A DNA stretch of 12,176 bases. It comes from an uncultured Bacteroidales bacterium. GTDB lineage: Bacteria; Bacteroidota; Bacteroidia; Bacteroidales; UBA932. The notes beneath the pieces were generated by a model, which saw only the letters and a program-made list of their open reading frames with translations, was not told the DNA's origin and did not search any database. A program made the position numbers and the translations under genes. The number at the start of each line of letters is the position of its first letter. Positions within the stretch are counted from its first letter, which is position 1. This document shows, piece by piece, positions 1 through 7,488 of this stretch. The DNA lies in contig CAMEBJ010000018.1 of the NCBI GenBank assembly GCA_945912085.1, positions 1 to 12,176 of the forward strand, read 5' to 3'.

Positions 1-1665
1 ACTTGCTCCTTTGTAAGGTGCGAGGGTTGCTCCCTTGACAAGGTCTGGCATTACGAAAGAGAATGGACCGCTTCCGACACTTGCTGTTCCGTCCGGGTCG
101 TAGATGACGTGAACGATGGCAACGATATTCTCTGTGTCCTGGAATGCAACCATACATTCGAGTCTTTCGTTTCCGCATTTGTCAGGAATCAGACCGAATT
201 CCGTGCTCTGGTTGTTGTAGATTTCAACGAACTTGCTGTTGGCAGGATATGGTTCAAATGACATTGAATAGACCTCTTTGTTGTACCAGCTCTTTGCGGG
301 TTTGAGGGCGATAGATACTCCTTCTTTTCCGAAGACAAGAGTGTAGAGATTCGGTGTCATTTCGCGGAGGCTGTTGTAAAGCTCGTCAGTCTCGCTCATC
401 TTGCTGAAAGAAACGTCTCCTTCGTGCACATTCTCGGTGAAGAATTCCACATCACCGGATGTCGCACCTTCCTGAATGATTGTGGAAACGATGTATTTCT
501 TGAACTCCTCCTTGATTTCGCCTGTACTTTCAGGGCCAGAAAACATATCCAAGTCAGGGTTAAAATTCTCAGGAATTGCCGATGCAGGAACGGCAAGGAT
601 ATATGCAGTCCTTTCAGCTCCGTCATTGGCTCTTGCGCTGAGTGAATATCCCGTTTCCTGAAGTTTTGCCTTGTCATCATCATCCCAAGTGCTGGTCTCA
701 TTCCATTTCACCCAGTTGTACTGATCCCAATCAGATGTTCCCGGGAAGGAGTACCACCATTCTCCGTTGAAATAAGGCAAATAGATATGAAGCCCTTTGG
801 CTGCCATTATCCTTCCAGTTAGCATTTCCTGCTCTCCTCCCATCTCCGACAGGATTTTGCCTTCTTTGCTGATGTTGATGGTCTGAGGGAATCCGCTGCG
901 GACAATGTCTGCGGATGCTGGAAGCACAATATTGAATTTAAGCATCTCTGTCTCTCCGTCCTTGAAGGTGATTTCGCCGCTCTGCTCTTCCATGCTGATC
1001 TTCTCAAGGTTGGCTTCGAAACGGAATTCCATTTTCCCGATTTTGTCGTCAGAAACGCCGTAAATCTCAAGCCACTCAGGAAGTTCTCCGATTGTCCATT
1101 CGAAGTTTGCATCCACGAGGAACCACATCTGGAAGAAGTTCTTCTCCTCTGGCCAGACAAGGTTGACTGTGTTCCCGGCAGCAATCGGATCTTCCGGATA
1201 GGCATAGATGAAGCCCGACTCATCTGTTGATTCCACGAAATTCCCTTCGTCAGTCAATGCCGCACGCACTGAAATACTCTTTTCTGCTCCCGGAAGGACA
1301 AGTGTTGCCAGTGTCTTGGACTCACCCTTCATTGTCATTACGACTTCGCAGGTCAGGTCTTCGTAGGTAATCCGCTCAGAGACATAAAGGTTTACCTCCT
1401 GTCCTTCGGTAGCCTGCCCCTGGATTCTGCTCACATGCTGGCTTCCTTCCTCAAACCAGAACCAGACGGAGCCTCCGTCTGCCTTGATCTCGAGTTCCCA
1501 GTCAAGGTTTGCGGTAATGTTGAGTTTTACGACTTCACCGCTTTCTACCGCCTTGTTTCCTATTCCCTCAGGAAACACCGGTTTGATCTCAATTGCCGGT
1601 TTCTGGCAAGCGAAGGCGAAGAAAATCGCCAAAGCGCTGAACAAGAACGATTTGAATGTTTTCAT
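1..1665 (-). CDS. Surface lipoprotein with BACON-like repeats, fourth gene of the susCD operon (3' end beyond window)
   Basis: The frame is open from an ATG at 1665 to the left edge, giving 555 residues with no stop, so the C-terminus is missing. The first 20 residues form a lipoprotein signal peptide: basic start, hydrophobic stretch and a lipobox-like FAFAC with Cys20. The mature part looks all-beta. Two segments, about 44-125 and 170-250, share a pattern of strand, aromatic W, a W/F-rich or PEWL turn and closing strands. They resemble BACON/Ig-like modules seen in Bacteroidota glycan-binding lipoproteins. Residues 300-330 are rich in Trp and Asp (GEWWYSF, then a WDDDDK run), and 385-400 again resembles a closing strand (IVSTIIQEG). 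The gene starts 11 nt after the stop of the upstream lipoprotein, so it belongs to the same operon. A role in binding ligand at the cell surface next to the SusCD complex is inferred from position. The layout recalls the DUF5003-type proteins found downstream of susD, but this is from memory and unverified. Confidence 0.8.
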   Translation of the reverse strand, partial: MKTFKSFLFSALAIFFAFACQKPAIEIKPVFPEGIGNKAVESGEVVKLNITANLDWELEIKADGGSVWFWFEEGSQHVSRIQGQATEGQEVNLYVSERITYEDLTCEVVMTMKGESKTLATLVLPGAEKSISVRAALTDEGNFVESTDESGFIYAYPEDPIAAGNTVNLVWPEEKNFFQMWFLVDANFEWTIGELPEWLEIYGVSDDKIGKMEFRFEANLEKISMEEQSGEITFKDGETEMLKFNIVLPASADIVRSGFPQTINISKEGKILSEMGGEQEMLTGRIMAAKGLHIYLPYFNGEWWYSFPGTSDWDQYNWVKWNETSTWDDDDKAKLQETGYSLSARANDGAERTAYILAVPASAIPENFNPDLDMFSGPESTGEIKEEFKKYIVSTIIQEGATSGDVEFFTENVHEGDVSFSKMSETDELYNSLREMTPNLYTLVFGKEGVSIALKPAKSWYNKEVYSMSFEPYPANSKFVEIYNNQSTEFGLIPDKCGNERLECMVAFQDTENIVAIVHVIYDPDGTASVGSGPFSFVMPDLVKGATLAPYKGAS

Positions 1666-1676
1666 AATACTATATT

Positions 1677-2675
1677 TTATAATTTTTTGTAATCAAAATA
1701 TCCTGGCATCCCCTCGTCGAAAAGCCTTCGTGCCTCTGCATCGCTGACAAATTCCATAATGTTGTAGAAATGTCCGACACTTCCGTAAGGTTCTCCGAGT
1801 GTTTCCACGTACAATTCCACCCAGGCGTAGAGATAACGGCCCCAAGTCATAAAATTGGATGTGTAGAGCGAGCTGGATTTTACGAGTATGCGGTCATCAC
1901 CGTATGTGATTCCGAAGAATGAGCCTTCATCGGAGGCCGTCTGTCCTTCAGGAACAGTAATATATTGATTCAGCGGGTCATCAGGATGGAAAACCATCTC
2001 GATGTCTTTTCCGTCGATGAGCCAGTTGTGGCAGATAATAGTGTCGTCTGACAGGTCCTCCTTTGTCTGCGGATTCTTTTTCAGAGGTTTCCTTTCGCAA
2101 TAGACAAGCCTCTGGTAGTCTCCTGTCAGGGAGTACTGGTACAGGAACATTGAAGAAAAGACGCACCAGCCTCCGTAGATTCTTCCGTCAATCTCCTTTT
2201 CTCCGATGAAATCCTCAAGGACAAAAGGATCAACCCTCTGTAGCACAACCTTGGTGCGGTTGGCGAACAAATCTGATTTGACTGCATCGGGGGCAACCAG
2301 TTCAAGAGACACATAGACAGGATTTTCCGGATCCAGATTCTCGTAGTCTGCGAGGATTTTCACGCTTGTGCCGAGTTCACCGGACTTGATGGTTGCCGTG
2401 TTGGATTCCAGTGAATAATGGAATCTGTCAATGGCCTGTCCTTCGACATCAATGACCCGGACGGCAAAAGTCCTGTCATAGTCTGTTGCGACAGTTGACA
2501 CAAGAGGGACAAGAACCTCGCTCGCGTCTTTCTGGACCGCGTAGATTTTCATTGTGTCTGCAAACATCACATATTCCCTGTCGGAGTAGGTGATGTATTC
2601 CTCCCGGCAGGATGTCACGCTTAAGGTTGACAAAATGCCTGTCAGAACTATTAGATATCCAAATACTTTCTTCAT
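1677..2675 (-). CDS. Lipoprotein with DUF4843/DUF4984-like architecture, third gene of the susCD operon
   Basis: This encodes 332 residues. The N-terminus is a lipoprotein signal (hydrophobic residues 7-20, lipobox VTSC, Cys23) followed by an acidic CREEY, as is common for exported Bacteroidota lipoproteins. Residues about 28-148 have the alternating strand pattern and the phrase DRFHYSLESNTATIKSGELG, typical of the Calx-beta/DUF4843-like domain in SusD-linked lipoproteins. Residues 150-332 form a second domain rich in Tyr and Trp (GRIYGGWCVF, FMTWGRYLYAWVELY) and match the size and placement of DUF4984. Both family names are recalled, not searched. The ATG lies 2 nt after the susD stop, so translation is probably coupled. 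The likely role is an accessory subunit of the outer-membrane uptake complex, perhaps binding ligand; no catalytic motif is visible. Confidence 0.85.
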   Translation of the reverse strand: MKKVFGYLIVLTGILSTLSVTSCREEYITYSDREYVMFADTMKIYAVQKDASEVLVPLVSTVATDYDRTFAVRVIDVEGQAIDRFHYSLESNTATIKSGELGTSVKILADYENLDPENPVYVSLELVAPDAVKSDLFANRTKVVLQRVDPFVLEDFIGEKEIDGRIYGGWCVFSSMFLYQYSLTGDYQRLVYCERKPLKKNPQTKEDLSDDTIICHNWLIDGKDIEMVFHPDDPLNQYITVPEGQTASDEGSFFGITYGDDRILVKSSSLYTSNFMTWGRYLYAWVELYVETLGEPYGSVGHFYNIMEFVSDAEARRLFDEGMPGYFDYKKL

Positions 2676-2677
2676 TA

Positions 2678-4183
2678 TCAGTTGCTTGGGTTTTGTACGA
2701 TTTCTGATCCCTGCGCCTCAATCTCGTTTCTCGGAATCGGCCAGACGAACAGGGCATTGTCCTTGCTGATTTTCAGTGAACTTCCTTCATCCTGGGATTC
2801 TGCCTGCGGAGTCCTTTCAAATCCGCGACCCCATCTCTTGAGGTCGTGAAGACGGAAGCCTTCCATGTAGAGTTCACGGACTCTTTCCTGGCTGATGACG
2901 TCATTCCAATTGTCTGCGTTGACGCTGATGTTACCTCCTGTCGAGAAACGGCTCTGGCGGAGTTTTGTCAGGTCAGCTCCGGCCTTTCCGTATTCTCCCA
3001 TCTGTGCGTAGGCTTCGGCACGGATGAGGTACTGTTCTGCAAGGCGAAGCGGTTTCGGCATACAGACGTGGTAGATGTAGTTGGACAGGAATTGAGTGTT
3101 TCCGTAGTATTTCTTGAGAACGGGACATTCAAGTCCGCTTTCATACCCGGTCTGGACTGTTGCGAAGTAACTGTTATACCTTAGGTCTCCGGATGTATAG
3201 AGCTTCAGGACATCCTCGGCAGGAACATAGTCGGGATAGAAATAGACCCGGTCTCTGTTGAAATTGAGGAAGACCGATCCGAGAGCGCCGCCGTAGGAAG
3301 TAACCGTGAAATTGACCTTCCAGATGATTTCAACTCCTGAATCAGTGCTCCAGAGATTGTTGAACTCACTGGTCCTGGCATTGGTCAGGTCGAATGCCTT
3401 GAGGTCTCCGACCTTGGTGTCAATCACGTCAGTGGCATATTTTACTGCCGTCTCCCAGTCCCTTGTGTAAAGGGCCACGCGTGCGCGGATTGCCTTTGCC
3501 GCTGCCTTTGTGAAGACAGGGGCATCGTAGCCGTTCCTGTCTGCGTCAAGAAGTGATTCCGCTTTTTCCAAATCGGAAATGACCAGTTCGTAGGATTCTC
3601 TCAGGGTTGAGCGTTTCACACGCTCCTTTTCAGTCCATTTCGTTCTGAGAACCACTCCTCCGTCAGGCTCATCGGCGGTTGTCTGGTCGTAGGCCTTGCA
3701 GTAACATTTGATGAGTTCGCTGTAGGCAAGGGCCCTTGCACAGTAAACCTGTCCGGTGTAGTTCTCGAGGACGGTGATTTCGTTGTCATCCGTCAGGCTT
3801 TTCTTCAGTTCCCCAACTTTTTCAAGGAAGAAGTTGCAGCGTCCGATGACAGTATACAGCTGTGCGTAAACGGCTTCGATTTCGCTGTCGGTAGAGCGTA
3901 CGGTCCATTGCCAGAAACGTCCGTAGGTGTTCGTGTTGCCTTTGACCGCGTAAACCAGATCTGCCTGTATGTCAGGGCATAGCGTAAGATATCCGCTGTA
4001 AAGGGCATTGCTCTTGTAGGCGGAATATATTCCCACGAGTGTCTGCTCTGCGTCGCTGAACGTCTTCATCCCCTCGCTCTCGTGAATGTAGTCTCCCGGG
4101 AGTTTTTCCAGACAGCCGGTGAGGCTGATGGCAAGGAATGCAGCGGCAGCGCATCTGTATATATAATTAGTTAATATCTTCAT
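2678..4183 (-). CDS. susD: SusD/RagB-family nutrient-binding outer-membrane lipoprotein
   Basis: SusD-like proteins are surface lipoproteins that cap the SusC barrel and capture ligand for TonB-driven import. The start chosen is the ATG at 4183 (501 residues). The frame also reads back to a TTG at 4189, but the ATG gives a better signal peptide: MKILTNYIYR, then a hydrophobic stretch ending in lipobox SLTGC with Cys24. The N-terminal SusD-like domain includes the helical-repeat phrase RARVALYTRDWETAVKYATD near residues 233-252. The C-terminal RagB/SusD domain shows RLAEQYLIRAEAYAQMG (380-396), the hallmark ERVRELYMEGFRLHDLKRWG (432-451), a late FVWPIP (479-484) and a final QNPSN. All are usual for the family, as is the length. 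It follows susC by 14 nt and precedes a lipoprotein gene by 2 nt. The ligand is unknown; SusD proteins are too divergent to infer a glycan by eye. Confidence 0.95.
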   Translation of the reverse strand: MKILTNYIYRCAAAAFLAISLTGCLEKLPGDYIHESEGMKTFSDAEQTLVGIYSAYKSNALYSGYLTLCPDIQADLVYAVKGNTNTYGRFWQWTVRSTDSEIEAVYAQLYTVIGRCNFFLEKVGELKKSLTDDNEITVLENYTGQVYCARALAYSELIKCYCKAYDQTTADEPDGGVVLRTKWTEKERVKRSTLRESYELVISDLEKAESLLDADRNGYDAPVFTKAAAKAIRARVALYTRDWETAVKYATDVIDTKVGDLKAFDLTNARTSEFNNLWSTDSGVEIIWKVNFTVTSYGGALGSVFLNFNRDRVYFYPDYVPAEDVLKLYTSGDLRYNSYFATVQTGYESGLECPVLKKYYGNTQFLSNYIYHVCMPKPLRLAEQYLIRAEAYAQMGEYGKAGADLTKLRQSRFSTGGNISVNADNWNDVISQERVRELYMEGFRLHDLKRWGRGFERTPQAESQDEGSSLKISKDNALFVWPIPRNEIEAQGSEIVQNPSN

Positions 4184-4197
4184 ATTCAAAAACAGTC

Positions 4198-7143
4198 TTA
4201 GAAAGTCAAATCAAGTCCGAAGGTGAACTGCCGTGACATAGGATACTGTGCAGCATAGACATTGGCGGAACTCTCCGGGTCGAGGCCTGAGAATTTGGTG
4301 CAGGTCAGAAGGTTCTGTCCCTGGAAGTAAACCCTCACTCCTCTGAGGAATCCTGTCTTTTTCAGTATATTGTCAGGAAGGGAATATGCAAGCATAAGAT
4401 TCTTCAGACGGAGAAATGATGCGTCCTCCAGAAGCCTGCTGTCAAATTCCGTGTAAACACCGTGACGCGGTATGTCCGTGACATCGCCGGGTTCTTTCCA
4501 TCTGTTCAGGAGTCTGCTTGACTGGTTGTAGGAAGCGAATCTTCCGTTGGACTCGTCAAAATAGCGGTCATTGTTGATCATCCATCTGTCTGCAACCCAG
4601 CTGAACTGGGCAGAAAGCACGAGACCTTTCCAGGAGAGCTGCGTTCCGAATCCTCCCTGCCAGGGGGCAAAATAGCTTTTGCCGACAAGAACCTTGTCTT
4701 CATCCTTCATCTCATTGGTGAGATTGCCGTCCTTGTCGTACCAGAGCGCGTCTCCGTTTGCCGGGTTAACGCCGGCGAAGCGGTTGATGTAGAACTCTCC
4801 GAGAGGATGTCCCACGACCAATTTGGTGTTGGTCCCGGACATCTCGTACTCACTCACCCCGTTGTAAAGTTCGGTGATGCGGTTGCCGTTGTAACCGGCA
4901 TTTGCATTGATAGACCAGTTGAAATCCTTGATTGAAAGGATGTTCGCATTGACGTTGAACTCAAATCCCCTGTTGACCATTCCTCCGATGTTTGCCCATT
5001 TGTAACCATATCCGTTGGACTCGGCGTAGGAGAGCGGAACGGACATCAGCATATCCGTGGTGAGCTTGTTGTACAGTTCGACATCCACGTTGAGCCTGTT
5101 CCAGAATCCCAGATGGAATGCAAGGTTGGTGGTCCAGGTGTTCTCCCAGGTCAGTGATTCGTTGCCGGGCTGCACTGGTGCCACACCTGCATTGCCCAGG
5201 TAGTCGTATCCTCCTCCAATCAGCGCGAGATGCTCATAGTTCGGAATTTCGGAGTTTCCCGAAGTTCCGCTGCTCAGGGCAATCTGCGCATTGGTGAGCC
5301 AGTTTCTGGTGTGGGCTGCAAATGCCTCGTTTCTGAGGTTCCACATCAGGCCGACAGAACCGAATGCTCCCCAGCGGTTGTTTGCTCCGAAACGGGATGA
5401 ACCGTCCGCGCGGACTGAGAAGTCCACGTAATAGCGGTCAGCATAGTTGTATTCACCCCTTCCAAAGAAGGACACGGTGGAGTAATCCGATGTTGAAGTG
5501 CTGTTCCAGCTGGTGGCACGGGTTCCTGTCGAAATGTCTGTCAATTTGTTGTTGGACTGTCCTGCAGTAGAAACCGAGAACCTTTCTCCGTGACTTGTCA
5601 ATGCCTCCTGGCCGATCAGGAAATTGAAATCGTGGATGTCATCAATTGCAAAACGGTAGCTCAGGGTGTTGGAAACCTGGAGGCTAAGGCCGTCCGTGGA
5701 ACTTCTGCTTGCAGAACCTTCCCCTGAGTTCGGCATATATTCGGGGAATGACTGGCTGAAACCGGTTGTGTGTGAATAGTCAACACCGAACTGTGACTTG
5801 AAGACGAGATTCTTGTAGAGGGTCAGTTCGGCATAGACAGTTGAAATCACTTTGTATTTCTTGAATTTGATGGGATTGTTCTCAATCCATTCGAGAGGGT
5901 TCTGTCCCGTACCTTTCCAAGATCCGTCCTCAATGCTTGCAATTGAACCGTCGGCATTGAATGGATTGTAGTAGGGGAGCATAAATCTTGAGGCAGAAAT
6001 AGGGGTTACAAGGTTGTAGCTTCCCTCATCGGCCTGCTCGATGTTCTGGTAGTTGAACATCGTGTTGGTCCCCATTTTCAACCATTTTGCCATCACCTGG
6101 TCAAAGTTGAAACGCAGGGAATAACGCTCGAAACCTGACCCCGGAGCAATTCCGTCCTGATTGTAGTAACCACCTGAAATATAGTAGTTTGTCTTGTCAT
6201 TCGCTCCGGAAACTGCCAATTCGTAACTCTGCAGGAGTGCGTTGTCCTTGTAGATGGCATCCATCCAGTTGACATCGGTCTTCGAGAGATAGTTGTAGTC
6301 CTTGCCGGAAGACATCCCGATTTCCTTTTCGTACTGGATTCTCTCCTGAGTGTTCATCAAATCCCATTTTCCTGACGCTAGATTCGAGAATCCGACCTGC
6401 ATTCTGTAATTAATGACAGGTCTTTCCATATTGCGTCCGCGCTTGGTGGTGATCACTATCACCCCGTTGGCGGCACGTGCTCCGTAAATTGACGTGGATG
6501 AGGCGTCCTTGAGCACTGACATACTCTCTATGTCCGCTGGGTTGATCGTGTTGAAATCCGATGCTGAAATTGCCACTCCGTCCAGAATGTAAAGCGGTGC
6601 CGTGCCGGAGTTGATTGAGTTGGTTCCGCGGATTGTCATTGTGGCAGAGGCACTTGGCTCTCCTGTGTTCGAAAGTACAGTCAGACCGGCCACCTGACCC
6701 TGCAATGCCTGGTCGAAAGCTGCTGTCGGAGTGCTTTCCAGTTTTTCGGACTTCACGGTTGAAACTGAGCCGGCCACCGTTCCCTTCTTGCGGACTCCGT
6801 ATGCGATGACCACGACATCATCCAGTTTCATACTTTCAGTCTTCATTGCCACATCGAATCTGAAAGTTTCAGCCTGAGGAACTGTCACTTTTTCATCAAG
6901 GAAGCCGATGCTCGAGAAAACGAGTTCGGTTCCGGGAGCGACTTCGATTGTGTAATCTCCGTCAAGTGAAGTCACTACGCCGACTCCGGGGCCTGCCATG
7001 ACGGCTGCGCCCATCAAAGGAAGACCGTCATCGGCAGAAGTCACAATTCCTGTGACCTTAACTGTCGACTGGGCTCTAAGAAGGACTCCTCCCGCCACGG
7101 TGAGCATCAGAGCAGACATAATAATTTTCTTGAATTTTCCCAT
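4198..7143 (-). CDS. susC: SusC/RagA-family TonB-dependent outer-membrane transporter
   Basis: The product is a 981-residue TonB-dependent beta-barrel that imports ligands captured by its SusD partner. A Sec signal peptide covers about residues 1-24 (probable cleavage LRA|QS). Residues 27-100 are a carboxypeptidase-regulatory-like beta domain (VTGIVTSADDGLPLMGAAV, with SLDGDYTIEV). A TonB box follows at about 107-116 (LDDVVVIAYG). The plug domain runs from about 120 and carries the SusC signatures LQGQVAGLTVLSNTGEPSA, TIRGTNSIN, LYILDGV and DIESMSVLKDASSTSIYGAR with NGVIVITTKRG. The rest is barrel, ending in FGLDLTF with the terminal Phe expected for Bam-assembled proteins. There is no N-terminal STN domain, so it is not the type that signals to a FecR anti-sigma factor. 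It is the first gene of the operon, with a matching promoter at 7185-7216. Length is at the short end of the usual range; the substrate is not inferable. Confidence 0.96.
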   Translation of the reverse strand: MGKFKKIIMSALMLTVAGGVLLRAQSTVKVTGIVTSADDGLPLMGAAVMAGPGVGVVTSLDGDYTIEVAPGTELVFSSIGFLDEKVTVPQAETFRFDVAMKTESMKLDDVVVIAYGVRKKGTVAGSVSTVKSEKLESTPTAAFDQALQGQVAGLTVLSNTGEPSASATMTIRGTNSINSGTAPLYILDGVAISASDFNTINPADIESMSVLKDASSTSIYGARAANGVIVITTKRGRNMERPVINYRMQVGFSNLASGKWDLMNTQERIQYEKEIGMSSGKDYNYLSKTDVNWMDAIYKDNALLQSYELAVSGANDKTNYYISGGYYNQDGIAPGSGFERYSLRFNFDQVMAKWLKMGTNTMFNYQNIEQADEGSYNLVTPISASRFMLPYYNPFNADGSIASIEDGSWKGTGQNPLEWIENNPIKFKKYKVISTVYAELTLYKNLVFKSQFGVDYSHTTGFSQSFPEYMPNSGEGSASRSSTDGLSLQVSNTLSYRFAIDDIHDFNFLIGQEALTSHGERFSVSTAGQSNNKLTDISTGTRATSWNSTSTSDYSTVSFFGRGEYNYADRYYVDFSVRADGSSRFGANNRWGAFGSVGLMWNLRNEAFAAHTRNWLTNAQIALSSGTSGNSEIPNYEHLALIGGGYDYLGNAGVAPVQPGNESLTWENTWTTNLAFHLGFWNRLNVDVELYNKLTTDMLMSVPLSYAESNGYGYKWANIGGMVNRGFEFNVNANILSIKDFNWSINANAGYNGNRITELYNGVSEYEMSGTNTKLVVGHPLGEFYINRFAGVNPANGDALWYDKDGNLTNEMKDEDKVLVGKSYFAPWQGGFGTQLSWKGLVLSAQFSWVADRWMINNDRYFDESNGRFASYNQSSRLLNRWKEPGDVTDIPRHGVYTEFDSRLLEDASFLRLKNLMLAYSLPDNILKKTGFLRGVRVYFQGQNLLTCTKFSGLDPESSANVYAAQYPMSRQFTFGLDLTF

Positions 7144-7184
7144 TTGTTGTATTATGAAATAATGATTTTAATCTTTGTGGGCCG

Positions 7185-7216
7185 CAAAAATACTATCTAA
7201 GTTTGTAACTTACAAA
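7185..7216 (-). promoter_or_regulatory. Bacteroidota-type promoter of the susC operon
   Basis: Read on the minus strand, TTTG (plus positions 7216-7213) is followed after exactly 20 nt by TATTTTTG (7192-7185). This matches the known Bacteroides sigma-ABfr consensus TTTG-N19-21-TAnnTTTG at every fixed position. Transcription would start near 7178, giving a leader of about 35 nt before the susC ATG at 7143. There is no extended leader that would suggest a riboswitch. Confidence 0.8.
7202..7216. promoter_or_regulatory. Perfect palindrome over the susC -33 box, candidate operator
   Basis: TTTGTAACTTACAAA is a perfect inverted repeat with 7-nt arms around one central base. The right arm contains the -33 box of the susC promoter on the minus strand. 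A dimeric repressor or activator bound here would directly affect polymerase access. The symmetry and overlap are seen in the sequence; the operator role is inferred, and no regulator can be assigned. Confidence 0.45.
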
Positions 7217-7362
7217 TAAAATACCCTATAAAAAACTTCCTCTGGAAGCATCTGAGATGTTGTGTTTTTATGTTTTTTCTTACAATCTGAAAGTATGTTG
7301 TCTGTTTTGTCTATCTTTCGAAAGAAATTTCGTGGCTTCTTATGCAATTCGTAAGCCATTTA

Positions 7363-7380
7363 GAAGCGTTGTTATGCTTC
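7363..7380. repeat. Inverted repeat in the divergent intergenic region
   Basis: GAAGCGT and ATGCTTC flank a TGTT loop. Five of the pairs are perfect, one is a further T/A pair and one would be a G-U wobble in RNA. It could be an operator or the foot of a small transcript, but it may also be chance in a short AT-rich spacer. Confidence 0.3.
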
Positions 7381-7404
7381 GTAATTCATCTTTCATTTCA
7401 GTTT

Positions 7405-7418
7405 CCTCGCACACGAGG
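7405..7418. repeat. Short perfect hairpin upstream of the aro promoter
   Basis: CCTCG and CGAGG are perfectly complementary around a CACA loop. The hairpin lies just upstream of the probable aroB promoter -33 region. No T tract follows, so it does not read as an intrinsic terminator; a protein-binding site is possible. Confidence 0.35.
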
Positions 7419-7451
7419 GTGACAAATGCTTCGAGGAAGTAAAAATTTTCC

Positions 7452-7459
7452 TAAATTTG
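7452..7459 (+). promoter_or_regulatory. Probable -7 box of the aro operon promoter
   Basis: TAAATTTG fits the Bacteroides -7 consensus TAnnTTTG at all fixed positions and is followed by C, as is common. The -33 side is weak: the best candidate is TTCG at 7430-7433 with an 18-nt spacer. A start site near 7466 would lie about 20 nt before the aroB ATG at 7489 and downstream of the alternative ATG at 7426. The promoter therefore supports the shorter AroB. Confidence 0.55.
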
Positions 7460-7488
7460 CACTCTTTGTAAAAAATTATGCCGAAGAT

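Larger units (their letters stand above)
7144..7488. other. Divergent intergenic region between the susC operon and the aro operon
   Basis: This 345-nt AT-rich stretch has no convincing gene. It holds the susC-operon promoter on the minus strand at its left end (7185-7216), a perfect palindrome on that promoter (7202-7216), and a probable aroB promoter at its right end (-7 box 7452-7459). Between them, at 7315-7439, are several short inverted repeats and one imperfect direct repeat. A 61-codon open frame at 7257-7442 has low-complexity Phe/Cys/Ser-rich composition and no recognisable start context, so it is not called. If the promoters are right, the 5' leaders are short (roughly 35 nt for susC, roughly 20 nt for aroB), which leaves about 210 nt in the centre untranscribed by either operon. 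Confidence 0.8.

Noticed and set aside
4184..4189. TTG start two codons upstream of the susD ATG
   Set aside because: The ATG at 4183 gives a normal basic lipoprotein signal, and the extra two residues add nothing conserved.
7405..7418. Hairpin considered as an intrinsic terminator
   Set aside because: No T-rich run follows on either strand, and no gene ends nearby; both flanking operons start here.
7257..7442. Small open frame of 61 codons in the intergenic region
   Set aside because: Its composition is that of translated AT-rich spacer, it overlaps the inverted repeats and it lacks a matching promoter.
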